Of a stretch of DNA of 64,000 bases, positions 7,700 through 18,957 are shown one piece after another (the stretch's first letter is position 1; each line of letters begins with the position of its first letter). The translations under genes were made by a program, and so were the position numbers. The notes under the pieces were generated by a model. The model did no database searches. It was not told the origin of the DNA and worked only from the letters and a program-made list of their open reading frames with translations. The stretch comes from Aureimonas jatrophae (GTDB lineage Bacteria > Pseudomonadota > Alphaproteobacteria > Rhizobiales > Rhizobiaceae): contig NZ_FNIT01000001.1 of assembly GCF_900104035.1 (NCBI RefSeq), forward strand, positions 248,001 to 312,000, given 5' to 3'.

Positions 7700-8730
7700 T
7701 GACGGATCTCGGCGGGACCGAGGATCCCGCCGATGGCGGACCGGTTCGTCACATTCCGGTGCTTCTCGCGCCGGTCACGGCTTCGCTGGACCTTCCTCCC
7801 GGAAGCCTGATCGTCGACGGCACGTTTGGCGCGGGCGGCTATTCGGCCGCCCTTCTTCGTCGCGGATATCGCGTGCTCGGCATCGACCGCGATCCGAGCG
7901 CCATCGCCGGAGCGCGTGCCCTTCTCGACGAGCATCCGGCGCTGACGCTGCGCGAGGGGCGCTTCGGCGACCTGGAAGCGCTTCTGCGACAGGACGGCGT
8001 CGAGACCGTCGACGGCATCGTCCTCGATATTGGCGTGTCGTCGATGCAGATCGACGAGGCGGAGCGCGGCTTCTCGTTCCAGAAGGACGGGCCGCTCGAC
8101 ATGCGCATGAGCGGCTCGGGCCCGACCGCGGCCGACGTCGTCAACCGTCTCAAGGTTGGTGACCTCGCGCGCATCCTGAACTTCCTGGGCGAGGAGCGGC
8201 AGGCGGGCCGTATCGCGCGCGCGATCGAGGCGCGCCGCACGGAACGGCCCTTCGAGCGCACGCTCGATCTGGCGGGTCTCGTCGCGCGCACCATCGGGCG
8301 CAACCCGAAGGACCGGATCGATCCCGCGACCCGGACCTTCCAGGCGTTGCGGATCTTCGTCAACGACGAGCTCGGCGAACTCGTGCGCGCGCTTCTGGCC
8401 GCCGAGCGGATGCTGCGGCCGGGCGGTCGCTTGTCGGTCGTCACCTTCCATTCGCTGGAGGATCGCATCGTCAAGCGCTTCCTGCGCGACCGCTCAGAGG
8501 CGGCGTCAGGTTCGCGCCATTTACCCGATGTTCAGCATAAGGCCCCAACATTCGAGTCGCGCAATCGGCCGGTCGTGGGCGAGGAGGGCGAGATCGCCCT
8601 CAACCCGCGCGCTCGATCGGCCAAGCTGCGATCCGCCACCCGAACCCAAGCGCCCGCGCGCGAGGGGCGGGAGGCCCATGCCTTCGCGGATCTGCCCGAC
8701 CTGGCCGATCTGCCCGCCGCCGGAGCTTGA
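7696..8730 (+). CDS. rsmH: 16S rRNA m4C1402 methyltransferase RsmH
   Basis: A 344-residue SAM-dependent enzyme (MraW/RsmH) that N4-methylates C1402 in the 16S rRNA decoding centre. Conserved blocks are HIPVLLAPV near the start, [14 protein letters not shown] (SAM binding), [45 protein letters not shown] and [14 protein letters not shown]. Two tandem ATG codons (7696 and 7699) overlap the mraZ stop. Gene order mraZ-rsmH-ftsL-ftsI is standard. Confidence 0.95.
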   Translation: MMTDLGGTEDPADGGPVRHIPVLLAPVTASLDLPPGSLIVDGTFGAGGYSAALLRRGYRVLGIDRDPSAIAGARALLDEHPALTLREGRFGDLEALLRQDGVETVDGIVLDIGVSSMQIDEAERGFSFQKDGPLDMRMSGSGPTAADVVNRLKVGDLARILNFLGEERQAGRIARAIEARRTERPFERTLDLAGLVARTIGRNPKDRIDPATRTFQALRIFVNDELGELVRALLAAERMLRPGGRLSVVTFHSLEDRIVKRFLRDRSEAASGSRHLPDVQHKAPTFESRNRPVVGEEGEIALNPRARSAKLRSATRTQAPAREGREAHAFADLPDLADLPAAGA

Positions 8731-8737
8731 TCTATCC

Positions 8738-9094
8738 ATGTTGAAGACGCTCGACGTTCTTCTGATCGTGTTGATGCTCGGCGCCGCCGCCTGGACGTTC
8801 GGCAACAAGTACCAGGTCGAGACGCTGGAAAGCCAAGTCATGGCGCTGGACCGCAAGATCGCGCTCGAACGCGAGACGATCCAGCTCCTGGAGGCCGACT
8901 GGAGCCTCCTGAACCAGCCGCGTCGCATGGAACAGCTTGCGGAAGCCTTCACGGCCGATCTGCAGCTCGTGCCGATCGCGCCCGAGCAGATCGTCCGGCC
9001 GGACGAGCTGCCCTCGGCGCCTCTCCCGCCGGAGCCCGAGAAGGACGCGAAGTCGCGCACCCTTGCCGACGCCTCGAAGGTGCGCGCGCGATGA
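8738..9094 (+). CDS. ftsL: cell division protein FtsL
   Basis: A 118-residue bitopic membrane protein. Residues about 4-22 (TLDVLLIVLMLGAAAWTFG) form the membrane helix. A short coiled coil (YQVETLESQVMALDRKIALERETIQLLEADWSLL) follows, typical of FtsL, which binds FtsB and FtsQ and activates FtsWI. The sequence is poorly conserved between genera. The call relies on topology, length and position between rsmH and ftsI. It overlaps ftsI by four bases. Confidence 0.85.
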   Translation: MLKTLDVLLIVLMLGAAAWTFGNKYQVETLESQVMALDRKIALERETIQLLEADWSLLNQPRRMEQLAEAFTADLQLVPIAPEQIVRPDELPSAPLPPEPEKDAKSRTLADASKVRAR

Positions 9095-10830
9095 TCGGCT
9101 CGCTTCTCCGGCGCTCGCCGCTGCGCGGCCTTCTCGCTTCTTCCACTGCAGCCCCAGGGAGCGCACCGACGCGCCGGTCGCTTCGTCCGCGCCGCGCCGA
9201 GCCACCGCGCAATCGTCCGCGCTTCCTGATCGCGGTCGGTCTCTTCTGCGCAATCTACGGCGTGATCGGCGCCCGGCTGGTCGTGTGGGGCGCCATCTCC
9301 AACCCGGTCGACCTCTTCCAGACGTCCGGGATCGGCGGACCGATCACGCGGCCCGACCTCGTGGACCGCAACGGCGAGGTTCTGGCGACCGACATCAAGA
9401 CAGCCTCGCTGTTTGCCGAGCCGCGCCGCATCGTCGATGCCGACGAGGCGACCGAGGCGCTGATGACGGTCCTGCCAGATCTCAACCCCAAGGTCGTGCA
9501 TGCCCGGCTGTCCTCGAAGTCGGGTTTCGCCTGGCTGCGGCGCGAGCTGACGCCGCGCCAGCAGCAGGAGATCCTGGCCCTCGGCATCCCCGGTATCGGC
9601 TTTCGCACCGAGAAGAAGCGCTTCTACCCCGGCGGTCCGACCGCTGCCCACGTGATGGGGGCCGTGAACGTCGACAATCAGGGCATCGCCGGAATGGAGA
9701 AGTATGTCGACGACTCGGGCTTCCGCGCCCTGCAGTCGACCGGCTTCGCGTCGAACGGCGATCTCGAGCCGGTCAAGCTGTCGCTCGACCTGCGCGTGCA
9801 GCATATCGTGCGCGACGAGCTCGTCGCAGCCATGGCGAAGTACAAGGCGGTCGCCGCCGGCGGGCTCGTGATGGACGTGGAGACGGGCGAGATCATCGCC
9901 ATGGCCTCCTATCCGGACTACGACCCGAACTCGCCCGGCGACGCGCTCAAGAAGGAAAACCTCAACCGCATCTCGGCCGGCACGTTCGAGATGGGCTCGA
10001 CCTTCAAGATCTTCACCACCGCCATGGCGCTGGACTCCGGCAAGGTGAAGGTGACCGACATCTTCTCCACGACGCCCTTCCGCGTCGCCGGCTTCACGAT
10101 CAAGGAGTTCCATGGCAAGGGACGCCCGCTCTCCGTGCCCGAGATCTTCGAGTACTCCTCCAACGTCGGCTCGGCGCGCGAAGCCGATCTCGTCGGCATC
10201 GACGGGCACAAGGAGTTCCTGACGCGCATGGGCCTTCTGTCGAAGGTCAAGACCGAACTGCCCGAGGTCGCCATGCCGACGCAGCCCAAGGTCTGGAAGA
10301 AGATCAACTCGATGACGATCGCCTTTGGTCACGGCGTGTCGACGACGCCGCTTCAGACCGCGGTGGCGGCCGCCGCGATCGCCAATGGCGGGTGGTACAT
10401 CCCGCCGACCTTCCTGCCTCGCACCAAGGAACAGGCCGACGCCATGAAGGTGCGCGTCGTGTCCCAGCAGACCTCCGACGAGATGCGCGGCATCTTCCGC
10501 CTGAACGGCGAGCAGGGTTCGGGCAAGAGCGCCAACCCGCCGGGCTACCACGTGGGCGGCAAGACCGGCACGGCCGAGAAGGTGGTGAACGGGCGATACT
10601 CGAAGGACTCGCGCTTCAACGCCTATGTCGGCGCCTTCCCGATCGAGAAGCCGCGATACCTCGTGCTCACGATCATCGACGAACCCAAGAAGGAAGAGGG
10701 CAAGTATGCCGCGACCGCCGGCTACAACGCCGCGCCCATGGTCGGCAACATCGTGCGGCGCGCTGCGACCTTCCTGAACGTAAAGCCGGACTTCGGCGAC
10801 ACGGGTCGCCAGCTGCTCGTATCCTACTGA
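9091..10830 (+). CDS. ftsI: penicillin-binding protein 3, FtsI (septal transpeptidase)
   Basis: A 579-residue class B PBP that cross-links septal peptidoglycan with FtsW. An Arg-rich cytoplasmic segment and one membrane helix (about 49-66) precede the pedestal domain (DLVDRNGEVLATD). The transpeptidase domain shows the active-site SxxK in GSTFKIFTTAMAL, an SSN motif in EYSSNVGSA and KTGTAEK. Length and motif order are normal. Its ATG overlaps the ftsL stop. Confidence 0.95.
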   Translation: MIGSLLRRSPLRGLLASSTAAPGSAPTRRSLRPRRAEPPRNRPRFLIAVGLFCAIYGVIGARLVVWGAISNPVDLFQTSGIGGPITRPDLVDRNGEVLATDIKTASLFAEPRRIVDADEATEALMTVLPDLNPKVVHARLSSKSGFAWLRRELTPRQQQEILALGIPGIGFRTEKKRFYPGGPTAAHVMGAVNVDNQGIAGMEKYVDDSGFRALQSTGFASNGDLEPVKLSLDLRVQHIVRDELVAAMAKYKAVAAGGLVMDVETGEIIAMASYPDYDPNSPGDALKKENLNRISAGTFEMGSTFKIFTTAMALDSGKVKVTDIFSTTPFRVAGFTIKEFHGKGRPLSVPEIFEYSSNVGSAREADLVGIDGHKEFLTRMGLLSKVKTELPEVAMPTQPKVWKKINSMTIAFGHGVSTTPLQTAVAAAAIANGGWYIPPTFLPRTKEQADAMKVRVVSQQTSDEMRGIFRLNGEQGSGKSANPPGYHVGGKTGTAEKVVNGRYSKDSRFNAYVGAFPIEKPRYLVLTIIDEPKKEEGKYAATAGYNAAPMVGNIVRRAATFLNVKPDFGDTGRQLLVSY

Positions 10831-10959
10831 CACCGATCGGCAGGTGACAGAGGCAGCGCCGCCTCGGGCGCGCCCGCCGATTCGAAAAGGCTTCTATCGG
10901 CCGCCGACTTGTCTTAAGCCGACCGCCGACCCCGGCTGCGGCCGCGAACGGATACGGGA

Positions 10960-12420
10960 ATGCCGTTGATGAAACTCTCCGACCTCGCCGCCGACATCGC
11001 ACGGGGCGACGACCTCGCGAGCGTCGAGATAGGAGGCCTGACCGCCGACTCCCGCCACGTGAAGCCGGGCGATCTCTTCGCGGCCCTGCCCGGTACGAAG
11101 GGAGACGGCGCCAGCTTCGTCGCGGAAGCCCGCAGCAAGGGCGCCTCGGCCGTTCTTCTCCCGATCGACGCGGCCGACCCCGGGGCGAGCGGCCCGACGC
11201 TTCGCGCTCCGGACGCGCGCCGGGCGCTCGCGCTGATGGCGGCTCGCTTCTACGGAGCGCAGCCCGACCATGTGGTGGCGGTGACCGGCACCAGCGGCAA
11301 GACATCGATCGCCGCCTTCACCCGCCAGATCTGGACGGCGCTCGGCCTCAAGGCGGCCTCGATCGGCACGACCGGCGTCGTGTCGCCGACCCGCGACGAC
11401 TACGGCACGCTGACGACGCCGGACCCGGTGGCGCTCGCCAAGCTCATGCGGGAACTGGCCGACGAGGGCGTGACCCATGCCGCGATGGAGGCATCGAGCC
11501 ACGGTCTCGAGCAGCGTCGCCTCGACGGCGTGCGGCTGCGCGCGGCCGGCTTCAGCAACCTTGGCCGCGACCACATGGACTACCACGCGACCGTGGAGGA
11601 GTATTTCGCGGCCAAGATGCGCTTGTTCGATACGCTTCTGCCGAAGGGGTCGCCGGCGGTGATCTTCGCGGACGATCGCTGGTCGGGCGCGGCGGTCGAG
11701 GCGGCCCAGCGCGCCGGGATGGCCGTGATGACGGTCGGGCGCGAGGGCGGCTTCCTGCGCTTGAAGCGCCTCGAGCACGAGCGCAACCGCCAGATCGCGG
11801 AGATCGACGCGGCCGGCAAGCTTCATCGCATCGTGCTGCCGCTCGCGGGCGAGTTCCAGATGTCGAACGCGCTGGTGGCCGCCGGGCTCGCGGTGGCGGG
11901 CGGCGTCAACGTCGACGACGTTCTCCCCGCACTGGAAACGCTGCAGGGCGCGCCGGGGCGGCTCGATCTCGCGGCGACGACGGCGGCGGGCGCGCCGGTC
12001 TTCGTGGACTATGCCCACAAGCCCGAAGCGCTGGAAAACGTCCTCGAAGCGGTCCGCCCTTTCACGACAGGCCGGGTGATCGCGGTGATCGGCTGCGGCG
12101 GAGACCGTGATCGCGGCAAGCGTCCGATCATGGGCGCGATCGCCGAGCGGCTCGCCGACGTCGTGATCGTCACCGACGACAACCCCCGCTCCGAGGAGCC
12201 CGCCTCGATCCGGGCCGCGATCCTCGAGGCCGCACCCAAGGCCGAGGAGATCGCCGATCGGCGCGAGGCGATCCGCCATGCTGTCGCGATCGCGCGGACC
12301 GGCGACACGGTGGTGGTGGCCGGCAAGGGGCATGAGAACGGCCAGACCGTCGGCACGACGACGCTGCCCTTCAGCGACCACGACGAGGTGCGGCGCGCCG
12401 TGGCGGAGGCCGCACGATGA
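10960..12420 (+). CDS. murE: UDP-MurNAc-L-Ala-D-Glu:meso-diaminopimelate ligase
   Basis: A 486-residue Mur ligase adding meso-diaminopimelate to the stem peptide. The ATP loop is [11 protein letters not shown]. The motif DNPRSEEP marks meso-DAP (not lysine) specificity. The C-terminal domain includes [15 protein letters not shown] and [12 protein letters not shown]. The start could be 10960 or the ATG three codons later. The 129-base gap from ftsI is the longest in the first block and has no clear promoter. The stop overlaps murF. Confidence 0.95.
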   Translation: MPLMKLSDLAADIARGDDLASVEIGGLTADSRHVKPGDLFAALPGTKGDGASFVAEARSKGASAVLLPIDAADPGASGPTLRAPDARRALALMAARFYGAQPDHVVAVTGTSGKTSIAAFTRQIWTALGLKAASIGTTGVVSPTRDDYGTLTTPDPVALAKLMRELADEGVTHAAMEASSHGLEQRRLDGVRLRAAGFSNLGRDHMDYHATVEEYFAAKMRLFDTLLPKGSPAVIFADDRWSGAAVEAAQRAGMAVMTVGREGGFLRLKRLEHERNRQIAEIDAAGKLHRIVLPLAGEFQMSNALVAAGLAVAGGVNVDDVLPALETLQGAPGRLDLAATTAAGAPVFVDYAHKPEALENVLEAVRPFTTGRVIAVIGCGGDRDRGKRPIMGAIAERLADVVIVTDDNPRSEEPASIRAAILEAAPKAEEIADRREAIRHAVAIARTGDTVVVAGKGHENGQTVGTTTLPFSDHDEVRRAVAEAAR

Positions 12421-13886
12421 CCGAGCCGTTGTGGACCGGCGCCGCGATCGCCGAGGCCACCGGCGGACGGCCGGTCGGTGCCATGCCCCCCTCGATCGGC
12501 GGCGTGTCGATCGACACGCGATCGCTCGAAGCGGGCGACGTCTTCTTCGCGATCCGGGGCGACCGGGTCGACGGGCACCAGTTCCTACGACCCGCGATCG
12601 CCGCCGGCGCCGCGTTGCTCGTCGTCTCCAAGGAGAAGCTGCCGGCGCTGGGTGCGCTGCCCGTGCCCCTTCTCGTGGTGGACGACGTTCTCAAGGCCAT
12701 GGAACGGCTGGCGATCGCCGCCCGCGCCCGCGCGCAGGCCCGCATCGTTGCGGTGACCGGAAGCGTGGGAAAGACCACCACCAAGGAGGCGCTGCGCCAT
12801 GCGCTCGGCGCCGAGGGCTCGGTGCACGCCTCGGCGGCGTCGTTCAACAATCATTGGGGTGTTCCGCTCTCGCTCGCGCGGCTTCCCGCCGATACGCGCT
12901 TTGCGGTGTTCGAGATCGGCATGAACCATCCCGACGAGATCCGGCCGTTGGTGAAGCTCGTGCGTCCGCACGTGGCGATCGTCACGCTAATCGCCCCTGC
13001 TCACCTCGGACACTTCGAGAACCTTCGCGCGATCACACGGGCCAAGGGCGAGATCTTCGAGGGACTGACCGCCGGCGGAACGGCCGTGATCAATGCCGAC
13101 GATCCGGAAAGCGCCGCCTTGTCGCAGATCGCGCGCGCGGCCGGCGTCACCCGCATCACGACCTTCGGCGAGGCGCCGGGCGCCGACTATCGCCTGACGG
13201 GCTACGCTCCGCTCGACGAAGGATCGCACGCCACCGCCCTGATCGACGGGACCGCGGTCGAGTTCCAGTTGCCGTCGGGCGGTCGCCATCTCGTTCAGAA
13301 CACGCTGGCGGTTCTCGGTGCGTCCGATCTCCTGGGCGCCGACGTTTCGCTGGCGGCCGCCGCCTTGTCCTCCTGGCGGGCGGGCACCGGGCGTGGTGCG
13401 CGCCATTCGCTGGCGATCGGCTCCGGCCAACTGACTCTGATCGATGAGAGCTACAACGCCAATCCCGCTTCGATGCGGGCTGCGCTCGGTCTCCTGGGCT
13501 CGACCCGGCCGGGCACTGGCGGCCGGCGCATCGCGCTGCTCGGCGACATGCTGGAGCTGGGGTCCTTCTCGCGCGACCTTCACGAGGCGCTCGCCGAGCC
13601 CGTCATGGAGGCGGGTTGCGACCTCGCGCTCCTTGCCGGTGCGGAGATGCGCACGCTCTACCTCGCCCTGCGCGAGCGCGGGGTCGAGGCGCAGTGGTTC
13701 GCGACCGCCGGGGAGCTTGAGGAAAGCTTGAGCGGTCATCTTCGGCCCGGCGACGTCGTCATGGCCAAGGCGTCCAAGAGCATCGGCTTCAGTCGCCTCG
13801 TGGAGTCCCTCGTCGCTCGTCTCGGCTCGCCTGCCGCGACGTCCGACGCGTCGCCCCGCCCCAACAGCATGGCTCAGGACGCTTGA
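12417..13886 (+). CDS. murF: UDP-MurNAc-tripeptide:D-Ala-D-Ala ligase
   Basis: A 489-residue Mur ligase that adds D-alanyl-D-alanine to complete the cytoplasmic pentapeptide precursor. Motifs seen are [19 protein letters not shown] (N-terminal domain), the P-loop [35 protein letters not shown] and the C-terminal [14 protein letters not shown], with [16 protein letters not shown] at the end. It overlaps murE by four bases and is followed at seven bases by mraY. Confidence 0.95.
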   Translation: MTEPLWTGAAIAEATGGRPVGAMPPSIGGVSIDTRSLEAGDVFFAIRGDRVDGHQFLRPAIAAGAALLVVSKEKLPALGALPVPLLVVDDVLKAMERLAIAARARAQARIVAVTGSVGKTTTKEALRHALGAEGSVHASAASFNNHWGVPLSLARLPADTRFAVFEIGMNHPDEIRPLVKLVRPHVAIVTLIAPAHLGHFENLRAITRAKGEIFEGLTAGGTAVINADDPESAALSQIARAAGVTRITTFGEAPGADYRLTGYAPLDEGSHATALIDGTAVEFQLPSGGRHLVQNTLAVLGASDLLGADVSLAAAALSSWRAGTGRGARHSLAIGSGQLTLIDESYNANPASMRAALGLLGSTRPGTGGRRIALLGDMLELGSFSRDLHEALAEPVMEAGCDLALLAGAEMRTLYLALRERGVEAQWFATAGELEESLSGHLRPGDVVMAKASKSIGFSRLVESLVARLGSPAATSDASPRPNSMAQDA

Positions 13887-13893
13887 ACGACCG

Positions 13894-14976
13894 ATGCTCA
13901 GCTACCTTGCCGCGCTCGCCGCAGACGTTCAGGTCCTCAACGTCTTTCGCTACATCACCTTCCGCACCGGCGGAGCGCTGATCACGTCCTTCATTACGGT
14001 GTTCCTGTTCGGACCCGCGATCATCGCGAACCTGCGCGTGCGCCAGGGGCGGGGACAGCCGATCCGCGCCGACGGGCCGCAGACCCATTTCAAGAAGGCC
14101 GGCACCCCGACGATGGGCGGGCTGATGATCCTGTCGGGTCTTCTTGTTTCGACCCTTCTGTGGGCGGACCTCACCAACCTCTATGTCTGGACCGTCCTGC
14201 TCGTGACCGTCGGCTTCGGCGGCATCGGCTTCTATGACGACTACCTGAAGGTCACGAAACAAAGCCATCTCGGCTTCTCGGGCAAGGCGCGGCTCGCGAT
14301 CGAGTTCGCCATCGCGCTTCTGGCCGGCGTCCTGATCATCCTGGCCCAGACCGGCACGTTCGCGACCTCGCTGTCGATCCCCTTCTTCAAGCAGCTCCTG
14401 ATCGACCTCGGCTGGTTCTATGCGGCCTTCGCCGCCGTCGTGATCGTCGGCGCGGGCAATGCGGTGAACCTCACCGACGGCCTCGACGGTCTCGCCATCA
14501 TGCCGATCATGATCGCGGCCGCCGCCTTCGGTCTCATCGCCTATCTCGCGGGCAATACGAACTTCGCGAACTACCTGCAGATCCACTACGTCGTCGGCAC
14601 GGGCGAGCTGTCGGTGATCTGCGGCGCGTTGATCGGGGCGGGACTGGGCTTTCTCTGGTTCAACGCGCCGCCCGCCGCGATCTTCATGGGCGACACCGGG
14701 TCGCTGGCGCTGGGCGGTCTGGTGGGAACCGTGGCCGTCGCCACCAAGCACGAACTGGTGCTCGCCGTGATCGGCGGTCTCTTCGTGATCGAGGCGCTGT
14801 CCGTGATCATTCAGGTCGCTTCGTTCAAGCTGACCGGCAAGCGCGTGTTCCTGATGGCGCCGATCCACCACCATTTCGAGAAGCTCGGCTGGACCGAAAG
14901 CCAGGTCGTGGTGCGCTTCTGGATCATCGCGCTTCTGCTGGCCTTTGTCGGCCTGTCGACGCTGAAGCTGCGCTGA
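13894..14976 (+). CDS. mraY: phospho-MurNAc-pentapeptide transferase MraY
   Basis: A 360-residue polytopic membrane enzyme that transfers phospho-MurNAc-pentapeptide to undecaprenyl phosphate, making lipid I. About ten hydrophobic segments are visible. Conserved motifs are [11 protein letters not shown] ([12 protein letters not shown]), FYDDYLKV with the paired aspartates, [27 protein letters not shown] and [15 protein letters not shown] with the HHH motif. The length is typical. Confidence 0.96.
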   Translation: MLSYLAALAADVQVLNVFRYITFRTGGALITSFITVFLFGPAIIANLRVRQGRGQPIRADGPQTHFKKAGTPTMGGLMILSGLLVSTLLWADLTNLYVWTVLLVTVGFGGIGFYDDYLKVTKQSHLGFSGKARLAIEFAIALLAGVLIILAQTGTFATSLSIPFFKQLLIDLGWFYAAFAAVVIVGAGNAVNLTDGLDGLAIMPIMIAAAAFGLIAYLAGNTNFANYLQIHYVVGTGELSVICGALIGAGLGFLWFNAPPAAIFMGDTGSLALGGLVGTVAVATKHELVLAVIGGLFVIEALSVIIQVASFKLTGKRVFLMAPIHHHFEKLGWTESQVVVRFWIIALLLAFVGLSTLKLR

Positions 14977-14989
14977 AGGGCGAACGGTC

Positions 14990-16384
14990 ATGATCGCAGC
15001 CGAGACCTTCCGCGGGCAGCCGGTCGCCCTGTTCGGGCTCGGCGGGTCGGGTCTGGCGACCGCGCGGGCGCTGCAGGCGGGCGGCGCACGGCTGACGGCG
15101 TTCGACGATAACCCGCGCTCGGTCGAGACGGCAACGGGCGAGGGGATCCCGACCGGCGATCTCCATGCGCTCGACTGGACGCGCATCGCCGCGCTCGTTC
15201 TGTCGCCCGGCGTGCCGCTGACACATCCCAAGCCCCATTGGGCGGCCGAACTCGCCAGCGCCCACGGCGTTCCGGTGATCGGCGACATCGAGATATTCGC
15301 CCGCGAGCGCGAGCGCTTGTGCCGCGACGCGCCGTTCATCGCCATCACCGGCACCAACGGCAAGAGCACCACCACCGCACTGATCGCCCATGCCTTGCGC
15401 CATTCGGGTCGCGACACGCAGCTCGGCGGCAATATCGGCGTGCCGGTCCTGACGCTGGATCCGCCGGCACCGGATCGCTTCTACGTGGTGGAGTGCTCGT
15501 CCTACCAGATCGACCTCGCGCCCTCGATCGCCCCGACCGTCGGCCTCCTCCTGAACCTGTCGCCGGACCATCTCGACCGGCACGGGACGATGGAGAACTA
15601 CGCGGCCATCAAGGCTCGCCTTCTAAAGGACGCGGGCACGGCGGTGATCGGCGTTGACGACGAATGGTGCGCCCGCATCGCCGATTGGCACGAGGGCGAG
15701 GGGCGCCCGCTCGTTCGGATCTCGCGTTCGCGCGAGCTGGCGGACGGCGTCTTCTTCCGCGACGGCGTGCTTCAGGTCGCAAGAGGCGGCGAGATCGAAC
15801 GGCGCATTTCGCTCGGCGGTATCGGGTCGCTGCGCGGCGCGCACAACGGGCAGAACGCTGCGGCGGCCGTTGCGACGTTGCGCGCGCTCGGCTTGTCGTT
15901 CCCGGAGATCGAGGCAGGCCTGCGGTCCTTCCCGGGCCTTGCCCATCGCATGGAAGAGGTCGCGCGCGTCGGCTCCGTCCTCTTCGTCAACGACTCCAAG
16001 GCGACCAATGCCGATGCCGCCGCACCGGCGCTCGGCAGCTTCCCGCGCATCCATTGGATCGCTGGCGGCCTGCCCAAGGAGGGCGGGATCGCCTCGCTCG
16101 AATCGCTGTTTCCGCGGGTCGCCAAGGCGTATCTGATCGGCGAAGCGGCACCCGCCTTTGCCGCTACGCTTGGTGAACGAATTCCTTACGAAATCTCGGG
16201 TAGTCTCCAGGTCGCGGTCGAGAACGCCGCGCGCGAGGCGGGAACGAGCGGACGGGAAGAAATCGTCCTCCTGTCGCCGGCCTGCGCCTCGTTCGACCAG
16301 TTCCGGAATTTCGAGGTGCGAGGCGACACGTTCCGCCAGTTGGTGAACGCGTTGCCCGGCGCCGAGCCGATCACGAGGACATGA
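14990..16384 (+). CDS. murD: UDP-MurNAc-L-alanine:D-glutamate ligase
   Basis: A 464-residue Mur ligase that adds D-glutamate. An N-terminal Rossmann region ([17 protein letters not shown]) binds UDP-MurNAc-Ala. The P-loop is [34 protein letters not shown] and [17 protein letters not shown] are family signatures, and [22 protein letters not shown] closes the C-terminal domain. The last four bases overlap ftsW. Confidence 0.95.
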   Translation: MIAAETFRGQPVALFGLGGSGLATARALQAGGARLTAFDDNPRSVETATGEGIPTGDLHALDWTRIAALVLSPGVPLTHPKPHWAAELASAHGVPVIGDIEIFARERERLCRDAPFIAITGTNGKSTTTALIAHALRHSGRDTQLGGNIGVPVLTLDPPAPDRFYVVECSSYQIDLAPSIAPTVGLLLNLSPDHLDRHGTMENYAAIKARLLKDAGTAVIGVDDEWCARIADWHEGEGRPLVRISRSRELADGVFFRDGVLQVARGGEIERRISLGGIGSLRGAHNGQNAAAAVATLRALGLSFPEIEAGLRSFPGLAHRMEEVARVGSVLFVNDSKATNADAAAPALGSFPRIHWIAGGLPKEGGIASLESLFPRVAKAYLIGEAAPAFAATLGERIPYEISGSLQVAVENAAREAGTSGREEIVLLSPACASFDQFRNFEVRGDTFRQLVNALPGAEPITRT

Positions 16385-17547
16385 GCGCCATGGCCGCCAG
16401 TCGCGCCAAGAAGGGCCTTCTCACCGACTGGTGGTTGTCGATCGACCGCTGGTTCCTGGCGGCCTTCCTGATCCTCATGCTGGGCGGCATGGTCCTCAGC
16501 TTCGCCGCCAGCCCGCCGGTCGCCGAGAAGATCGGGCTGGAGCCGTTTCACTTCGTGAAGCGGCACGCCCTGTTCCTCGTGCCATCGATCGCCGCGATGC
16601 TGGCGACGTCCCTGCTCACGCCGCGCGGCATCCGGCGCATGTCGATCATCATGCTGGCGGGCGCGCTGGTCCTTATGGTCGCGGCGCTGTTCTTCGGCAT
16701 GGAGGTGAAGGGTGCGCGTCGCTGGATCGGTGCGGGCCCCCTGACGATCCAGCCGTCCGAATTCATGAAGCCGGCCTTTGTCGTGGTCTGCGCCTGGCTG
16801 TTTGCCGAGCGCTCGCGCCGCACCGACATTCCCGGCAACCTCTTCTCGATCATGCTGCTCGGCACGGTCGTGGCGCTGCTCGTCGCGCAGCCCGACCTCG
16901 GCCAAACCATCCTGACCACGGCGGTCTGGGGCGGCCTGTTCTTCATGGCCGGTCTGCCTTGGCTGTGGATCGTGATGCTGGGCGGCCTCGGCGGCGCGGG
17001 CATCCTCGGCGCGTATGTCGTCTTCCCGCACGTCGCCTCGCGCTTCGACCGCTTCCTCACGGGCGAGGGCGACACGTTCCAGACCGACACGGCGCGCGAG
17101 GCGATCCTGCGGGGCGGCTGGTTCGGGCAGGGACCGGGCGAGGGCATCGTGAAGCGCCTTCTCCCCGACAGCCACACCGACTTCGCCTATTCCGTGATCG
17201 CCGAGGAGTTCGGCATCATCTCCTGCATGGCGCTGACGGCGATCTTCGCCTTCATCGTGATCCGGGGCTTGAACGTCGCCTTCGCACAGCGCGACACGTT
17301 CAACCGCCTCGCGATCACCGGTCTCGTGATGCTGTTCGGCCTTCAGTCGATCATCAACATGGCGGTGAACCTCCACCTCATGCCCGCCAAGGGCATGACG
17401 CTGCCCTTCATCTCGTATGGCGGCTCGTCGATGCTCGCGGTCGCGATCACCGCCGGCTTCGTGCTGGCCCTCACCCGCCACCGCGCCGACAACGTCTCCC
17501 AGACCGACCGGCTGATGGAGCGGACGCTGGCGGCGCAGGCGGTGTGA
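16381..17547 (+). CDS. ftsW: septal peptidoglycan polymerase FtsW
   Basis: A 388-residue SEDS-family glycosyltransferase that polymerises lipid II at the septum with FtsI. Ten membrane segments can be drawn. Conserved stretches are [53 protein letters not shown] with the catalytic Asp region, and [13 protein letters not shown]. It is the last gene of the first dcw block, since the next two genes are on the opposite strand. Confidence 0.95.
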   Translation: MSAMAASRAKKGLLTDWWLSIDRWFLAAFLILMLGGMVLSFAASPPVAEKIGLEPFHFVKRHALFLVPSIAAMLATSLLTPRGIRRMSIIMLAGALVLMVAALFFGMEVKGARRWIGAGPLTIQPSEFMKPAFVVVCAWLFAERSRRTDIPGNLFSIMLLGTVVALLVAQPDLGQTILTTAVWGGLFFMAGLPWLWIVMLGGLGGAGILGAYVVFPHVASRFDRFLTGEGDTFQTDTAREAILRGGWFGQGPGEGIVKRLLPDSHTDFAYSVIAEEFGIISCMALTAIFAFIVIRGLNVAFAQRDTFNRLAITGLVMLFGLQSIINMAVNLHLMPAKGMTLPFISYGGSSMLAVAITAGFVLALTRHRADNVSQTDRLMERTLAAQAV

Positions 17548-17596
17548 GGCTGCTACCTACGAGGGTCTCCCATGGGTCTCAGCAGCACCGTCTACG

Positions 17597-18913
17597 TCAG
17601 GCGGCGTTAAGTTCGGCAGTCCGATCGGCAATTTTCTGCTCAAGTGCTTGGTACTCCGCAAGCATCGGCGCTCCTTCGAGCGCGGCTTGAGATACGGCCG
17701 CCGGATCTGCGCGCGCGGCCGCGAACGCAAAGAATTTTTCAAGCGCTGGATCCCATCGATCGTTCAAATGTGCCGCAGCTTCCGCAACCTCAGGACTTGC
17801 ATCCTTACCCTCGCTACCGATGCGAAAACCGTTGACGACCGATATCATTCCCTTGTTGTTCTCTTGGATCGTGCGCTTCTGATCCTGTGTCAGGGTCGTG
17901 TCCAGTACCGACAGGTTCGTGAGCGCCGGCATCTGCGTTCGAAGACCTAGCGCATCGCGCCCACACTGCATCTTAAGATTATGAGATGTGTCGGGATCGG
18001 TGATACCGCTGTCTTCGATCGCTTTCCAGTTTGTGCCCAACTGGTTGCAGAGGTTTTGGTCAAGCCTATTTGCGGCTGCCTCGATGCTGTCTAAGTCACT
18101 TGGGTCTCCGATAAACGCTATGAGCGCATCATCCATTGTCGCGATACTAGCCTTCGCCAGATCGGTCAGCGATTTGCCATCCTTGAGCGCGCTTCCGATG
18201 CCATTATGCTGCGCAGGCTTTCCGTCCACGCCATAAGCCGCCGCGCTGATGCCTACCGTCTTATCCTTGAGGATTTTGGCGATATTAGTGGTGGTCTGTT
18301 GGACTTCAGGACTTTGCTTGGCAATGAAGGCCGAGACCTTCGATGCGGAGTTGTCAGAGCGGAGGAAAGTGTTGACGCAGCGCGATTTAGTTTCTTCGCT
18401 GGCGCCGGCTTTCGCTTCTGAAGCCTTGAACCGAACGTTGGCGTATGAGCAGGCGCCACGCTCCGCCGGTGTCATCTTGCTGACATCGATACCATTGTTG
18501 AACGTCTTGTAGATGCCGGTCTTGCGGAGAGCAATTATCTGCGGGTCCGAGTGAGGCTGCGGTTTTGCCGGTTTCGTTGAAGCGTCAGATACGTTGGTCT
18601 GAGACTGCTGTGCAGCAGGAGGATTGGCCTGCGGCGCTCGCGAGACTAGTCCCTTAAGAGCGTGCAGCCCCGCATTGGCCAAGCCTGCGATTTCTTTCCC
18701 TACTTCGCTGACGAAGGCTTTGATCTTCTCGCCGACTCCGCTGGAATGAGGTGGAGTCTGCGCGGTCGCCCGGTGGGAAATCACGGTGTTCGGCTCAAGG
18801 CCCAACAGCTTCGCAGCCTTGGGCGGCGCCACTACCGCATCGAGCAGTTTTCCGGCCTTTGGGCTGATCGTCGTTGTCGGAACATTGACTGGGGAATTGT
18901 TGATCTTGCTCAC
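17597..18913 (-). CDS. candidate type III secretion substrate (effector-like), inserted in dcw cluster
   Basis: I recognise no family in this 438-residue protein. The start is the GTG at 18913 (VSKINNSPVNVPTTT), preceded by a GAGAG-containing leader. A longer frame runs into the chaperone gene and is rejected. Residues 1-125 are Ser/Thr/Pro/Ala-rich and look disordered, with a Pro/Gln-rich stretch from about residue 95. The remainder is mostly helical and contains four cysteines. There is no signal peptide or membrane helix. Base composition is unusual: 60-base lines starting at 18061, 18241 and 18841 hold 31, 30 and 32 G+C, against 44 in the ftsW line at 17101. It follows a CesT-like chaperone gene by 44 bases on the same strand, the classic chaperone-effector order. 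The function is unknown. Confidence 0.6.
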   Translation of the reverse strand: MSKINNSPVNVPTTTISPKAGKLLDAVVAPPKAAKLLGLEPNTVISHRATAQTPPHSSGVGEKIKAFVSEVGKEIAGLANAGLHALKGLVSRAPQANPPAAQQSQTNVSDASTKPAKPQPHSDPQIIALRKTGIYKTFNNGIDVSKMTPAERGACSYANVRFKASEAKAGASEETKSRCVNTFLRSDNSASKVSAFIAKQSPEVQQTTTNIAKILKDKTVGISAAAYGVDGKPAQHNGIGSALKDGKSLTDLAKASIATMDDALIAFIGDPSDLDSIEAAANRLDQNLCNQLGTNWKAIEDSGITDPDTSHNLKMQCGRDALGLRTQMPALTNLSVLDTTLTQDQKRTIQENNKGMISVVNGFRIGSEGKDASPEVAEAAAHLNDRWDPALEKFFAFAAARADPAAVSQAALEGAPMLAEYQALEQKIADRTAELNAA

Positions 18914-18957
18914 GGACGACTCTCGGTTTTTGGTTTCGGAAGGGCTTGGGTCCGACC

